Assembly: GCF_002019735.1 (NCBI RefSeq)
Contig: NZ_KV917378.1
Span: 1,762,869-1,826,868 of the forward strand
Direction: 5' to 3'
DNA length: 64,000 nt
Source of the DNA: Salipaludibacillus agaradhaerens
GTDB taxonomy: Bacteria > Bacillota > Bacilli > Bacillales > Salisediminibacteriaceae
Position 1 is the first letter of the stretch. Each line of letters opens with the position of its first letter. Positions 26,864 through 36,544 of the stretch are shown one piece after another. The translations under genes and the position numbers were made by a program. Under the pieces are notes generated by a model that was not told the origin of the DNA, made no database searches, and worked only from the letters and a program-made list of their open reading frames with translations.

Positions 26864-27768
26864 TTATTTAGCCTTCGCTTCTATTAAAAAACGATGCTGC
26901 TTCACATCAAAAAATCCAGATTGTTTAATCTGTTCATAAATCACGTAAAGTTCTTCCTCACAATCGTCAACAGAAAAATCAGGCACCTGCCACGGAATTG
27001 CTTTTAAATAATACAATACCGCACCGATATCATAAAGCTAAGCTTCAATCAGTGGGAGTTTTCCATCCCCCACTGATTGTTAGTTTAACTTATCGGACCT
27101 TTAGGGGCAGTTTATCCCCTATCTAAACTTTTCCATCTTCTTAAGTTTTCAGGGTTTTACTGCCCCTTAAGTGTGGGATAAAATCTTAACGTTGGGAAGG
27201 CTTCTTCAGCTTTGACTATCTGAAAACCTTCATCTTGCAATGCCTTCACAGCAAACTTCAAATCCCAATTGATATACTCATCATTCACCGGTTTGTGAAG
27301 AGCCTTATTTAGGTCCTGTGCATCTAAACAACCTACTTGTTGAGTAAAGAAGATACCACCCGTTTTTAAAATGCGCTTCACCTCTTGAGGCGCATATGAT
27401 TCGTGACGATTTAGCACTAAATCAAATTGCTCGTCATGAAATGGTAGTTGATGATCATCGAAAATCTGTTCAACGTAGACCCCTAAAGGTTCAAGTTTGG
27501 CCTTTGCTATGGCGACATTCGGTGCATAACCTTCCGTAGCGCAAACCTTTGAGGGAAATGGCTGCAGGAGAGATAAAAACTCACCACCTCCCGTCCCCAT
27601 ATCAAGTAGGGAACGACACTGTCTCATAAGGGTTATGGCTTTGCTTCCGTAAGACCATGGCAGTAAGCTACTAGCGCATCGGCCGCTTCCTTCGATATAG
27701 GAAAAATCCCACCCGGTAAAAAGCGTTTCTCCCATTTCAAGTGCTTTATAAAATTGCTCATCTCTCAT
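26864..27768 (-). pseudogene. SAM-dependent methyltransferase split by a hairpin element
   Basis: From ATG 27768 (GGAGG 9 nt upstream) the frame encodes a class I methyltransferase (LLDMGTGGGEFLSLL, motif I) up to PTLRFY, then runs into an inserted element at 27177 and stops after five foreign codons. Beyond the element the same frame resumes as DIGAVLYYLKAIPWQVP and ends EAKAK at 26864. Removing 27037-27182 restores one ORF of about 252 residues with no other lesion, so the insertion is recent. The truncated 203-residue product keeps the SAM-binding domain but loses the last 48 or so residues. Confidence 0.85.
27037..27182 (-). mobile_element. IS200/IS605-like non-autonomous hairpin element, copy 1
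   Basis: 146 bp including one ATAAA, flanked by ATAAA at both ends (27032-27036 and 27178-27182). Read on the minus strand it begins TTTAT-CCCACACTTAAGGGGCAG and ends GCTTAGC-TTTAT. GGGGCAGT pairs with ACTGCCCC, and CAATCAGTGGG pairs with CCCACTGATTG near the right end. There is no coding capacity. It is nearly identical to copy 2 over the middle 70 bp. Subterminal hairpins, no inverted repeats and a fixed pentanucleotide at the insertion point are IS200/IS605-like. Confidence 0.75.
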
Positions 27769-27899
27769 GAAAAACATCCTCCTTCGTTATTCACCCTCTT
27801 AGCAGCATGAGTAACACGGAGGTCCTCTGATTGACCATAAGCGTTTTTATGGATTAAAAAATGAGTAACACATTCGTTGGTCAACTCCTAAACACAGCG

Positions 27900-28307
27900 T
27901 TATCCTTCCAGTTGCATGATCGCACCAAAATATTGCTGGGCGGTCGTAAACGTGATAAAAGCGACGAGTTCACTAATTTCTTCATCTGAAAAGGTGTCCT
28001 TCAGCACATGAAACACACTGTCTGGGATGTCTCCTTTTTGTGTGAGGAAAACATCGGCAAATCCTGTTGCCACGAGCGTTTTTTCATCTGAAATTGCCGT
28101 ATCTGGCTTCCCTTTTGCTTTACAATAAGCACAGCCGTTCTTCTGTGCCAACGTCCGTCTCACTTGCTCTTTTAAAGAACTGGTTAAACGCCCGGCTCGT
28201 TCAAGTGTCTCACCTAGAGTGTTCCAAGACGTCATAATTTGTACGTTGTGTCCTAATAACTGTTGAAAAGGGGTGTCCCCATGTGCTGCTTTCTCAATTC
28301 TCGGCAT
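27900..28307 (-). CDS. Carboxymuconolactone decarboxylase / AhpD-like protein
   Basis: A 135-residue AhpD-like helical protein with the CAYCKAKGKP redox motif (CxxC) and the EQVRRTLAQKNGC helix. Family members are alkylhydroperoxidase D-type reductases or decarboxylases; the CxxC suggests redox activity. The ATG at 28307 has GAAGGGG 7-8 nt upstream; an in-frame ATG at 28337, 3 bp after the helicase stop, is the alternative (145 residues). It is in an operon with the DEAD-box gene. Confidence 0.8.
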   Translation of the reverse strand: MPRIEKAAHGDTPFQQLLGHNVQIMTSWNTLGETLERAGRLTSSLKEQVRRTLAQKNGCAYCKAKGKPDTAISDEKTLVATGFADVFLTQKGDIPDSVFHVLKDTFSDEEISELVAFITFTTAQQYFGAIMQLEG

Positions 28308-28339
28308 TTCAGTATCCCCTTCCAAAGCCTCTTTCATTT

Positions 28340-29467
28340 TTATACGAGTTGGCCACTAGACAACGATTTTTCCTCTAATGTAATACCAAGTTTAGCGCCT
28401 ATTTGTAGTAACCGCTCTTTCTCCCCTTCTGTCACGAGTGACACGACCGTCCCTGTCTTTCCCGCCCTGCCTGTTCTTCCTGAGCGATGAACGTATTGTT
28501 GAATATCATTAGCTAAGTCAAGTTGAATAACGTGAGTGAGGTCATCAATATCAAGACCACGTGAAGCCACATCTGTCGCCATTAAAATTGGGACTTCGCC
28601 CTGTCTAAATTGTTTAATCGCTTGTTCCCGCTCTTGTTTCCCAGTGGTGCCATGGAGAACACCGACCGTTTTTCCCCGAAAAGCAAGTCGTTCAGCAAAT
28701 GTCTCTAATTCATGAATATCATTGGAGAAGGCTAAGCCATACATGCCTTCCATATTAACAAGTTTTCTTAACAGTTTTGGCTTCTCACGTCTCTCGGCAA
28801 CGAGATACACGTGCGCTACTCGCTGAAGCATGTCTTTATCAAGTGCTATACGGATTATCTCTGGAGCAGCCGCCATGCGTTCTACCGCTTGCTTTTCAAC
28901 ATACTTCGGGATGGTAGCTGAACATACAATACGCTGACAGTCTTTCATGACACCTTTCATCAACATGTCCACTTCATCAATATGCTCTTTCGCAAACAAC
29001 TGATCCGCTTCATCTAAAACAAGTGTTTTCACTTCATGCAATTTTAATTTTTTTGACTTGACTAATTCTACGAGTCGTCCCGGCGTCCCTACAATAACTT
29101 GCGGCTTCTTCTTTAGTTTTTCTTGCTGTCGTTTCACATTAGCGCCACCTATAAGCGCGACTCCAGTAATACCACTTCCCGTTGCCCAATTGGTAACATT
29201 ATCTAATATTTGCATCACTAATTCACGTGAAGACGCCACAATGACCACTTGTGCCTGCAAAATAGACGTGTCGATTTTTTCCAAAGAGGGAAGAAGGTAT
29301 GCCAATGTTTTTCCTGATCCTGTCGGAGCCTCAGCCACAATATTAGTACCTTTTAAAGCCACAGGAATCATCTTTTGCTGAATAGGTGTTAATTCTTCGA
29401 AGCCTGATTTTGTCCAAGCCTCTTGTAAATATGTCGGTAAAGCAGGTATGATAGTCGTTGGATTCAT
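28340..29467 (-). CDS. yfmL: DEAD-box RNA helicase (YfmL/CshC-like)
   Basis: A 375-residue minimal DEAD-box helicase: Q motif FEELTPIQQKMIP, motif I APTGSGKT, motif II DEAD in LVLDEADQLF, SAT, and motif VI HRSGRTGRAG. Motif Ia reads ASSREL in place of the usual PTREL, which is also true of some YfmL-like proteins. B. subtilis YfmL (about 376 residues) affects ribosome assembly and growth in the cold. The neighbouring divergent gene is yfmM, as in B. subtilis, which supports the name. The last gene of the unit is an AhpD-like gene. Confidence 0.85.
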   Translation of the reverse strand: MNPTTIIPALPTYLQEAWTKSGFEELTPIQQKMIPVALKGTNIVAEAPTGSGKTLAYLLPSLEKIDTSILQAQVVIVASSRELVMQILDNVTNWATGSGITGVALIGGANVKRQQEKLKKKPQVIVGTPGRLVELVKSKKLKLHEVKTLVLDEADQLFAKEHIDEVDMLMKGVMKDCQRIVCSATIPKYVEKQAVERMAAAPEIIRIALDKDMLQRVAHVYLVAERREKPKLLRKLVNMEGMYGLAFSNDIHELETFAERLAFRGKTVGVLHGTTGKQEREQAIKQFRQGEVPILMATDVASRGLDIDDLTHVIQLDLANDIQQYVHRSGRTGRAGKTGTVVSLVTEGEKERLLQIGAKLGITLEEKSLSSGQLV

Positions 29468-29599
29468 AATATTCTCCTTATGGTAGATATGTTTTTAACC
29501 GCACCAGCTATTCATAGTGTCGCAGTCTAATTATAATCTAACCCGATTTTATCCTAAATGAAGCAAAGACACCAATTTTTTATAGAGAGGTTTGAGAGT

Positions 29600-31156
29600 A
29601 TGAGTATTTTATCTGTTAAAAAGTTAAGCCATGGGTTCGGTGACAGGGAGATTTTCCACGACGTGTCATTTCGCCTGTTAAAAGGGGAGCACATTGGTCT
29701 TGTAGGGGCAAATGGTGAAGGGAAGTCTACCTTCATGAACATTATCACGCGTCAGCTCGTCCCTGATGAAGGCACGATAGAGTGGGCTAAAAATGTCCGT
29801 GTTGGCTTTCTTGATCAACATACCGTCCTTGAAAAGGGGTTGACGATGCGTGATGTGTTAAAGGGGGCCTTTCAATATTTATTTGATATGGAAGCAGAGA
29901 TGAACTTGATGTATGAACGGATGGGTGATGCCACACCTGACGAGATGGAAACCCTTCTGGAAGAAGTCGGTGTCATGCAAGATGTGCTTACTAACAATGA
30001 TTTTTATGTCATTGATGCTAAAATAGAGGAAACTGCTCGTGGGCTTGGCCTTGATGAAATTGGCCTTGAGCGGGACGTGCAAGATTTAAGCGGTGGACAA
30101 CGAACGAAAGTGTTGCTAGCTAAGCTTTTATTAGAAAAACCTGATATTCTGCTGTTAGATGAGCCAACAAACTATTTAGATGAACAGCATATTGAATGGC
30201 TAAAGCGGTACTTACAAGAATATGATAATGCGTTTATTTTAATTTCTCACGATATTCCGTTCCTCAATTCGGTCATTAATTTAGTGTACCATATGGAAGC
30301 AGGCGAACTAAATCGTTATGTCGGGGACTATGACCACTTCCTTCATGTTTACGATGTGAAAAAGCAACAACTGGAATCCGCTTATAAAAAGCAGCAAAAG
30401 GAAATTGCTGATCTGAAAGATTTTGTCGCCCGTAACAAGGCACGTGTCGCCACACGAAACATGGCCATGTCGCGACAAAAGAAGCTCGATAAAATGGAGA
30501 AAATTGAGCTTTCACAAGAAAAACCATCTCCTGAGTTCCATTTTAAACTCGCTCGTACACCAGGAAAGCTTATTTTTGAAGCAACGAACCTCGTGATCGG
30601 ATACGATGAGCCATTGTCCGAACCATTAAACTTAAGAATGGAACGGGGGCAAAAAGTTGCCCTCACAGGGGCTAACGGTATCGGAAAAACAACGCTTTTA
30701 AAAAGCTTGCTCGGGGAAATCTCCCCCCTTGAAGGTCGTGTTGAACGAGGAGAACATTTACATCTCGGCTATTTTGAGCAGGAAATAAAAGAACAAAACA
30801 ATTTATCGTGTATTGATGACGTATGGGAAGCGTTCCCGCATTTTACTCAATATGAAGTACGTTCAGCCTTAGCAAAATGTGGTCTTATGACAAAACACAT
30901 TGAAAGCAAAGTTTCTGTCTTAAGCGGAGGGGAAAAAGCTAAAGTTCGCTTATGTAAACTCATTAACTCAGAAACAAACGTCCTCGTCCTTGACGAGCCA
31001 ACGAACCACCTTGATGTGGAAGCGAAAGAGGAATTGAAGCGTGCCTTACAAGCTTACAAAGGCAGTATTCTGCTCATTAGTCACGAGCCTGACTTTTACG
31101 AGGCTATTGCTACCGATGTGTGGAATGGGGAGAATTGGACGACAAAAGTTTACTAA
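29600..31156 (+). CDS. yfmM: ABC-F family ATPase (YfmM)
   Basis: A 518-residue ABC-F protein with two ATPase domains and no membrane segments. Domain 1 has GANGEGKST, LSGGQRTKV and LLLDEPTNYLD; domain 2 has GANGIGKTT, LSGGEKAKV and LVLDEPTNHLD. The linker between them is charged (KKQQKEIADLKDFVARNKAR). ABC-F proteins bind the ribosomal E site and relieve stalling or protect from antibiotics. The length equals B. subtilis YfmM, and it is divergent from yfmL as in that species. ATG 29600 is chosen to match the family start; the Shine-Dalgarno (AGAGAGG) is modest. Confidence 0.88.
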   Translation: MSILSVKKLSHGFGDREIFHDVSFRLLKGEHIGLVGANGEGKSTFMNIITRQLVPDEGTIEWAKNVRVGFLDQHTVLEKGLTMRDVLKGAFQYLFDMEAEMNLMYERMGDATPDEMETLLEEVGVMQDVLTNNDFYVIDAKIEETARGLGLDEIGLERDVQDLSGGQRTKVLLAKLLLEKPDILLLDEPTNYLDEQHIEWLKRYLQEYDNAFILISHDIPFLNSVINLVYHMEAGELNRYVGDYDHFLHVYDVKKQQLESAYKKQQKEIADLKDFVARNKARVATRNMAMSRQKKLDKMEKIELSQEKPSPEFHFKLARTPGKLIFEATNLVIGYDEPLSEPLNLRMERGQKVALTGANGIGKTTLLKSLLGEISPLEGRVERGEHLHLGYFEQEIKEQNNLSCIDDVWEAFPHFTQYEVRSALAKCGLMTKHIESKVSVLSGGEKAKVRLCKLINSETNVLVLDEPTNHLDVEAKEELKRALQAYKGSILLISHEPDFYEAIATDVWNGENWTTKVY

Positions 31157-31220
31157 CTTTTTTATAAAATCAAATCCATCATAGCACATACACCTGTAAA
31201 AAATAATAAACATTCAAGCG

Positions 31221-31278
31221 TGACAGTCATTTACTCACATCCTGTTTTAGGGTAACGTGAATGACTGTCGCTTTTTTC
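31221..31278 (+). terminator. Rho-independent terminator
   Basis: GACAGTCATT pairs with AATGACTGTC across 28 bases and is followed by GCTTTTTTC, downstream of yfmM. Confidence 0.7.
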
Positions 31279-31291
31279 ATGACAGTATAAC

Positions 31292-31337
31292 AAAAAGCCT
31301 GTCCAACTATCGTTTTGACAGTTTGTTGAACAGGTTT
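31292..31337 (-). terminator. Rho-independent terminator
   Basis: On the minus strand ACCTGTTCAAC pairs with GTTGGACAGG and is followed by CTTTTTG. It lies downstream of dgkB. Confidence 0.6.
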
Positions 31338-31400
31338 CTTTAATCAATTTTGCATTCCCGATGAGCCAAACAAAATATACGCTATATTCTTTAAAATAAG

Positions 31401-32315
31401 TTATTTCAACTCTTTAAAGCATGTGAGTTTTTTATCAGGTACGATCATATTAATATGTCTAGGTAGGTTAATAAATTCTCCAGGTAAATTGCCACCGAAT
31501 TCACCATCCAGGTTCAGCTGTAAATTATCGTCAGTATGAATTTTAATTCTATTTGCTTGGACATAAATGACCCGTTCGTCATTCAAATGTTCCCCGCGCA
31601 TAGCTGCCCCCGTTAACCTCACCACATCCGCCAGACGGGTTTTCTTCAAAATAATCATATCAAATAAGCCATCGTTTAAATACGCATTAGGTGCTAATTT
31701 TTCAAAACCGCCTACTGAGTTCGTGTTGGAAACGAGGAAAAGCATAATTTCTCCCTCAAAGACACTGCCGTCATATTCAATGGTCACATTGACGGGTTTA
31801 ATATGTGGCAGTTTTTCGAAGCCTTTCACGTAATAGGCGATCTGTCCCATCATCGTTTTTAGCCGGCTCGGCACTTCATACGTTAATTCTGTTAAGGTAC
31901 CAGCTCCTGCAATATTAATAAAATACATATCTGCCACTTTTCCTACATCAATGGCCTGAGGGCGACCGTTGACTAACACATCACAGGCTTCTTTAATGTT
32001 TCTCGGGATATGTAACGCCCTGGCAAAGTCGTTTGTTGTGCCAGCTGGTAGAATACCTAACGCCGGCCGATAAGGTTGTTCTGCTATGCCATTAACTACC
32101 TCATGAATCGTACCGTCGCCTCCTGCAGCGATTACAAGATCAAAATGCCTTTCACATGCCAAGTTTGCAGCGTTTTTAGCTGAGTCTTTACCGGTTGTCG
32201 CATGAGTAGAGGTTTCATATCCTGCTTTCTCTAATGAATCAAGAATAGCAGGAAGATGTCTTTTCACGTGCTCTCTTCCAGAAGTAGGATTATATATTAG
32301 TCTCGCTTTTTTCAT
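31401..32315 (-). CDS. dgkB: Diacylglycerol kinase DgkB
   Basis: A 304-residue lipid kinase. It shows ARLIYNPTSGRE (nucleotide loop), AAGGDGTIHEVVNGI (the GGDGT motif of the DAGK catalytic domain), GILPAGTTNDFAR and the C-terminal LNLDGEFGGNLPGEF. DgkB (YerQ) recycles diacylglycerol released during lipoteichoic acid synthesis and is essential in B. subtilis, where it lies next to gatCAB; here the gat genes are about 7 kb away. GGAGGAAACATT precedes ATG 32315; a longer reading to 32363 has no site. Confidence 0.92.
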   Translation of the reverse strand: MKKARLIYNPTSGREHVKRHLPAILDSLEKAGYETSTHATTGKDSAKNAANLACERHFDLVIAAGGDGTIHEVVNGIAEQPYRPALGILPAGTTNDFARALHIPRNIKEACDVLVNGRPQAIDVGKVADMYFINIAGAGTLTELTYEVPSRLKTMMGQIAYYVKGFEKLPHIKPVNVTIEYDGSVFEGEIMLFLVSNTNSVGGFEKLAPNAYLNDGLFDMIILKKTRLADVVRLTGAAMRGEHLNDERVIYVQANRIKIHTDDNLQLNLDGEFGGNLPGEFINLPRHINMIVPDKKLTCFKELK

Positions 32316-32601
32316 AATGTTTCCTCCATCATCTCTCACCATTGTTCGTTGTTCCCATACCAACCCATCTGCTAGTTAAATCACACGTTTCAAAAATATA
32401 ACAAGGACAGTATACCATTTTACTAAGCCAAATAGTATGTAAATAATCCCCACATCAAATTAGTTCATAACCTCATTAATTTGTCATATGAACTCTCGTT
32501 TCTTAACAGTCTGCGACTATTTAAAAATTTGTGTCTCCTTCCTCCCTTTCATGACGTAGTATACAGAAGAGTATTTTAGCTGTTTAGAAGGAGTGATGTT
32601 A

Positions 32602-33582
32602 ATGACGAATCATCCAAAAATATTAATGCTAATTAGACAGTTTGGTAACACCTATCCAAAGCATAACCAGAAATATAAAGCGATCACGAGTCTCGAAAAA
32701 TTCACAGATGTTTATTATTGGTATGAGGACGGTAGTATTCTTGACATTCTAAAAAAAATCCCTGTAAAACCGGACTTTATTTTTCATTATGACCCTTCAT
32801 GGGGACATGTTTTTGCCCCTCATATTACTGATTTAGATAAAGTAACGATTCCTACCGGGGCCTTTTCAATTGATATCCACGCTAATAAACAAGAACGCCT
32901 CGCATATTTTAACCAAAACAATATCGATCTTATTTTTTCTGTTATAAAGTCACCATTTTTAAAAGCCTTTCCAACATTCACTAAACAATTTAGATGGTTG
33001 CCGTTTTCTATTGACCCTGAGGTTACAAAAGATTGGCAGTTAAACAAAGACATCAAATTTCTTTTTATGGGACTAGTTAATGACGGAACAGTCTCCCATC
33101 CACCTTTAGGGCGATATCCATTCAGAGAAGCTGTGTTAAAAAAAATGAAAGATGTAAAAGGCTTCAAGTATAATAAACACCCGGGAAATCTCACATCTGA
33201 TATCGCTTTAGTGAACGAAACATTTTCCCAAGAATTAAATCGGGCTCACATCTTCTTCACCTGTGGAGGATCACCCAAATATCCCGTTATGAAATTCTTT
33301 GAAGCTCCTGGTAGCCGAACACTTTTATTAGCAGAACCTAATGAGGACGTATGGGATTTAGGCTTCAAGGATAAGGAAAACTTTGTGGCATGTAATACAG
33401 AAGATTTTTTTGAGAAGGCAATGTTTTATAGTGAAGATGAGGCTGAAAGAACGCGAATCACAACGAACGGCTATCATTTTATCCATGAGCACCATACAAA
33501 CGATGTGAGGGCACAACAGCTGTTAACTTATATTACCGATTACTTAGGCGGGAAAGAAGCGAACGATCTCCCCCTGATTTAA
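32602..33582 (+). CDS. CgeB-like glycosyltransferase family protein
   Basis: A 326-residue protein similar to the CgeB/spore-maturation-type glycosyltransferases. N-terminal PKILMLIRQFGNTYPK is followed by a Rossmann-like stretch (DFIFHYDPSWGHVF) and a C-terminal half with LNRAHIFFTCGGSPKYPVMKF and FEAPGSRTLLLAEP, the GT-B donor-site type motif. No signal peptide. AGAAGGAG ends 8 nt before ATG 32602; in-frame starts at 32593 and 32596 are too close to it. A clear terminator follows. Function is inferred from the family only. Confidence 0.7.
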   Translation: MTNHPKILMLIRQFGNTYPKHNQKYKAITSLEKFTDVYYWYEDGSILDILKKIPVKPDFIFHYDPSWGHVFAPHITDLDKVTIPTGAFSIDIHANKQERLAYFNQNNIDLIFSVIKSPFLKAFPTFTKQFRWLPFSIDPEVTKDWQLNKDIKFLFMGLVNDGTVSHPPLGRYPFREAVLKKMKDVKGFKYNKHPGNLTSDIALVNETFSQELNRAHIFFTCGGSPKYPVMKFFEAPGSRTLLLAEPNEDVWDLGFKDKENFVACNTEDFFEKAMFYSEDEAERTRITTNGYHFIHEHHTNDVRAQQLLTYITDYLGGKEANDLPLI

Positions 33583-33616
33583 CATTCTATTGATTGATCA
33601 TCTTGATAAATCACGT

Positions 33617-33657
33617 AAAAATCGGCCTCTTTCCCTAAGGATGAGACCGATTTTTCG
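33617..33657 (+). terminator. Rho-independent terminator
   Basis: AAAAATCGG-CCTC pairs with GAG-ACCGATTTTT. It closes the CgeB-like gene. The remaining 400 bp to 34058 are AT-rich with nothing recognisable. Confidence 0.75.
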
Positions 33658-34058
33658 TGAAAGTTATGTAAATCTTACTGTAATCAGCAGAATTCTAAAA
33701 GCCTCTCCCTTTTCTTGACATCTTACGAATTGGCTTTTATTCTATAATTATCTATCGTGTCTCACACCATAGGACATCTGTGACACTACAGTCCAGACTC
33801 TCAACTATTTAACTTCACTCGTGTCCTTTCTTCGCTACCCTGTTCACATGTCAAATTTTTTATTAAAAATTCAATTCTCATTATGCCCCTATAATGTTTT
33901 GCCTATATTAAAACAAAAACTAAGATAATGGTGAATGCTCAAGCTCTCTCATGATAAGAAGATTGGAATAAACAAATAATCTATCATAGCTAAATATTAA
34001 CAGTCTTCTTTTTCGATTAGATGATTCCCTGCTCAATAAAATTAAGGAGGTGTTTTTT

Positions 34059-34418
34059 ATGAATGTTGTAAAAAGAATTGACACAGTCTTCCTTCAAGTC
34101 ACTAATTTAGAAGATGCCATCAGCTGGTACAAAAATGTGTTTGGCTTTAATTCTGTGTTTGAAAGTCATGAACGTCATGAGCGTTATACTGTGTTGGAAG
34201 TGGGAGAAACCGCCATTACCCTTATGGAAAAGAACTCGGTGAACAAGGACGCTTTGACTCATCCTATTTTATATTTCTTCGCTGATGATATTGAAAAAAC
34301 ACACTATAAAGTGAAAGAGCATTCATTAGCTTGTAGTGACATCATTTTTGAAGACGGTGTGACCTTTTTTGAATTTAAAGATTTAGATGGTAATCCACTA
34401 GGTGTTTGTCATTTTTAA
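34059..34418 (+). CDS. VOC family protein
   Basis: A 119-residue glyoxalase/bleomycin-resistance fold protein: VFLQVTNLEDAISWYKNVFG, two alpha-beta modules, and the terminal FFEFKDLDGNPLGVCHF with the usual metal-ligand glutamate position. The substrate is unknown. AAGGAGGTG precedes ATG 34059. It lies 54 bp upstream of the split DinB gene and may be co-transcribed with it. Confidence 0.82.
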   Translation: MNVVKRIDTVFLQVTNLEDAISWYKNVFGFNSVFESHERHERYTVLEVGETAITLMEKNSVNKDALTHPILYFFADDIEKTHYKVKEHSLACSDIIFEDGVTFFEFKDLDGNPLGVCHF

Positions 34419-34472
34419 TCAGCCACATTGTGCTTCTCTAATTATGACTACAACAAGGGAGATGACAACTTA

Positions 34473-35102
34473 ATGACGATGAATGATTTAATAGTGCTCA
34501 ACTTTGAAGAAGTAAGACGTAGAAGTATAAAGCTAAGCTTCAATCAGTGGGGGTTTCCTTCATCCCCCACTGATTGTTAGTTTAACTTATCGGACCTTTA
34601 GGGGCAGTTTATCCCCCACCTTAACTTTTCGATCTTCTTAAGTTTTCAGGTGGGGGGGTTACTGCCCCTTAAGAGTGGGATAAAGGTTTGGAAGGCGATA
34701 CCTGAACAGAAGCTGAACTGGAAACCTGACGGAGAGGCACTTACTTGCGCAGACATGATTAGACATGTATTAGAAGGTGAATATCTTTATCACCAAATTC
34801 TTATAAGAAAAGGCAGTAAAGGTTTATCCAACCTATCTAATCCTTTTAAAGAAAAAAATTTTACAACAGTAGATAATGAGCTAGCATTTGCCCAACCGTA
34901 TCGTAAAAATTTCCTAGAATATATTAACTCAATAAGTGTAAGTGATTTTGAGACTATAAGAATAGACCGTTCTGATGTAGGATATGTTAGAACGCTTGGG
35001 GATATGTTATTGCGTATCGCTTACCATGAATCTGTTCACACTGGTCAACTGTTAGATTATATGAGAACAATGGGAATTGACCGTCCAAACATTTGGGATT
35101 AA
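34473..35102 (+). pseudogene. DinB family protein split by a hairpin element
   Basis: The gene starts at ATG 34473 (AGGGAGATGAC upstream), reads MTMNDLIVLNFEEVRRRSIK, and is then interrupted by the element at 34532-34684. Removing the element joins SIK to VWKAIPEQKLNWKPDGEA and gives a normal DinB/DUF664 protein of about 158 residues with the His in RIAYHESVHTGQLL intact. There is no other lesion, so the insertion is recent. As it stands, translation stops in the element at a TAG. Confidence 0.85.
34532..34684 (-). mobile_element. IS200/IS605-like non-autonomous hairpin element, copy 2
   Basis: 153 bp including one ATAAA, with ATAAA at both boundaries (34527-34531 and 34680-34684). Its minus strand starts CCCACTCTTAAGGGGCAG and ends GCTTAGC-TTTAT. 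Hairpins: GGGGCAGT/ACTGCCCC enclosing CCCCCACCT/AGGTGGGGG, and CAATCAGTGGGGG/CCCCCACTGATTG near the right end. It matches copy 1 nearly base for base around the hairpins, with loop and stem-length differences. No ORF of its own. Confidence 0.75.
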
Positions 35103-35230
35103 TGAAGTAGAACAAGACTTTCGTTAAATAAAGTCTTATTATTTTATTACATAAATCAATTTCACAATGACACGTTTCATGAGCAATAAAACGACTCATA
35201 TCTAGTGATTTTTATTTAATATACGGATAA

Positions 35231-35375
35231 TAAAAAAGCGACTGAAAGGTATGACGGCGACTCCCGGAGGATAAAGCGCAGTCTGAAGCTCCACTTTTGC
35301 GAGGAATTACCGAGCAAACGTTAGCTGAAGACAAGCCCCCGAGAAAGCGTCCGTCTGAAGTGAAGGACACATTCA
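35231..35375 (+). repeat. Dispersed repeat family 3 (copy in plus orientation)
   Basis: GACGGCGACTCCCGGAGGA begins a GC-richer block that ends GAGAAAGCGTCCGTCTGAAGTGAA. Such blocks, with 'GCGACTCC...GCGGAAAGCGTCCGTCTGAAGCG' ends, are widespread repeats in Bacillaceae; this is a decayed copy. Related copies here lie at 55930-56062 and 57253-57372. The gap 35103-35728 has no gene. Confidence 0.55.
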
Positions 35376-35728
35376 CTAGTTGGATTTTGACACCTTATTT
35401 TGAATGATGGCATTTCTTCAAATACGTTTTAAATTATTCACCGTTGTAGCATTTAGACTTTTGACATACTGGAAGAAGCAGTTGTTTAACACGAGTTTTA
35501 CATTCTATATTTGTCTAAATAAAAGTGCTAGAGCTCACTGTTTTCAACTGTTTAATGTTTTACCCCTATCAAAATGACTGTCATTATCCACACTAAAGAT
35601 ACCTTCTGATAAATTTAAAATGATTAAAACTCAAAAAAATCAGAGGTATCCTTATGTGCGGGATCAAATTGGACATCTACATGTGTAAGTGCATATAAAC
35701 GTGACTAAAATTGGGTAGCCATCATTGA

Positions 35729-36307
35729 CTAATTTTTAATACCATAGGCCAAAAATAGCTTAGAACTCCCTGCAAGAGGGAATGTGTAAATTTCCTGAAA
35801 AGCTATGAGTTCTTCATATCTTTTATTCACATCATCTTCCCCCGTAAAGTATCTTACATGACTCACCGTATCAAAATTCGGTACAGAAAGTATGACATGT
35901 GTTCCCACTCTTAATTTACTTAAAACACGCAAATCTTCCTGCAAATGTTCTAACACTTCAAACAAAATAGCTGTATTGTAATCATCATCGTAAATAGAGG
36001 ACGTATAAGCGTCATCAACCTCGAATTTATCTTTATAAAGATTGTTGGTCATTTGGGCTAGTCGTATAGCTTCATCACTAAAATCAATCCCCTTGTAGTC
36101 TAAAAGCTCATGGTCAAATAATAAGTTGGCATATTGTCCAACCCCACATCCAATATCAATGATTCGAGGATCTTCCATCTTCTTTAGAATGTCTATCGAC
36201 TTTTCCCACAGTTGCAGATAAGGGCTGTGTCGATAATGCTTAGCATACATTTTTTTGTGCCCACCTGCTTTATAGATTTTATCGTAAAAATCATTGTTTT
36301 TCTCCAT
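35729..36307 (-). CDS. Class I SAM-dependent methyltransferase
   Basis: A 192-residue methyltransferase with motif I IIDIGCGVGQYANLLF (about 64-79), the acidic YKGIDFSDEAIRLAQ loop and motif IV-like NTAILFEVLEHL. The family spans many substrates and none is indicated here. AAAGGAG lies about 11 nt before the ATG. It is isolated between two intergenic stretches. The C-terminal region after LAGSSKLFLAYG is short. Confidence 0.82.
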   Translation of the reverse strand: MEKNNDFYDKIYKAGGHKKMYAKHYRHSPYLQLWEKSIDILKKMEDPRIIDIGCGVGQYANLLFDHELLDYKGIDFSDEAIRLAQMTNNLYKDKFEVDDAYTSSIYDDDYNTAILFEVLEHLQEDLRVLSKLRVGTHVILSVPNFDTVSHVRYFTGEDDVNKRYEELIAFQEIYTFPLAGSSKLFLAYGIKN

Positions 36308-36544
36308 TTTTTAATAGACTCCTTTTTTAGTCTTATGCGTATTTAGCTGTTAAGGATGGACCACTAGCTTCTATATCCATATCACCCTATTATTTTATGA
36401 AAAACTAGATGTAAGTGTGCTTGTTCCAAGTTACAGGTAAGTAACTGTCAGGAATTCCCCTTTTTCTTTAGAAAATGACAAGGATTTTTATTTTGATTGT
36501 CGAAATTGAAGATAATAAAGACGATATTTTGAAAGGGTGATAGG

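Noticed and set aside
27037-34684. The element at 27037 and 34532 as a self-splicing intron
   Set aside because: It is only about 150 bp, too small for group I or II catalytic cores. Clean restoration of the frame is explained by insertion at TTTAT.
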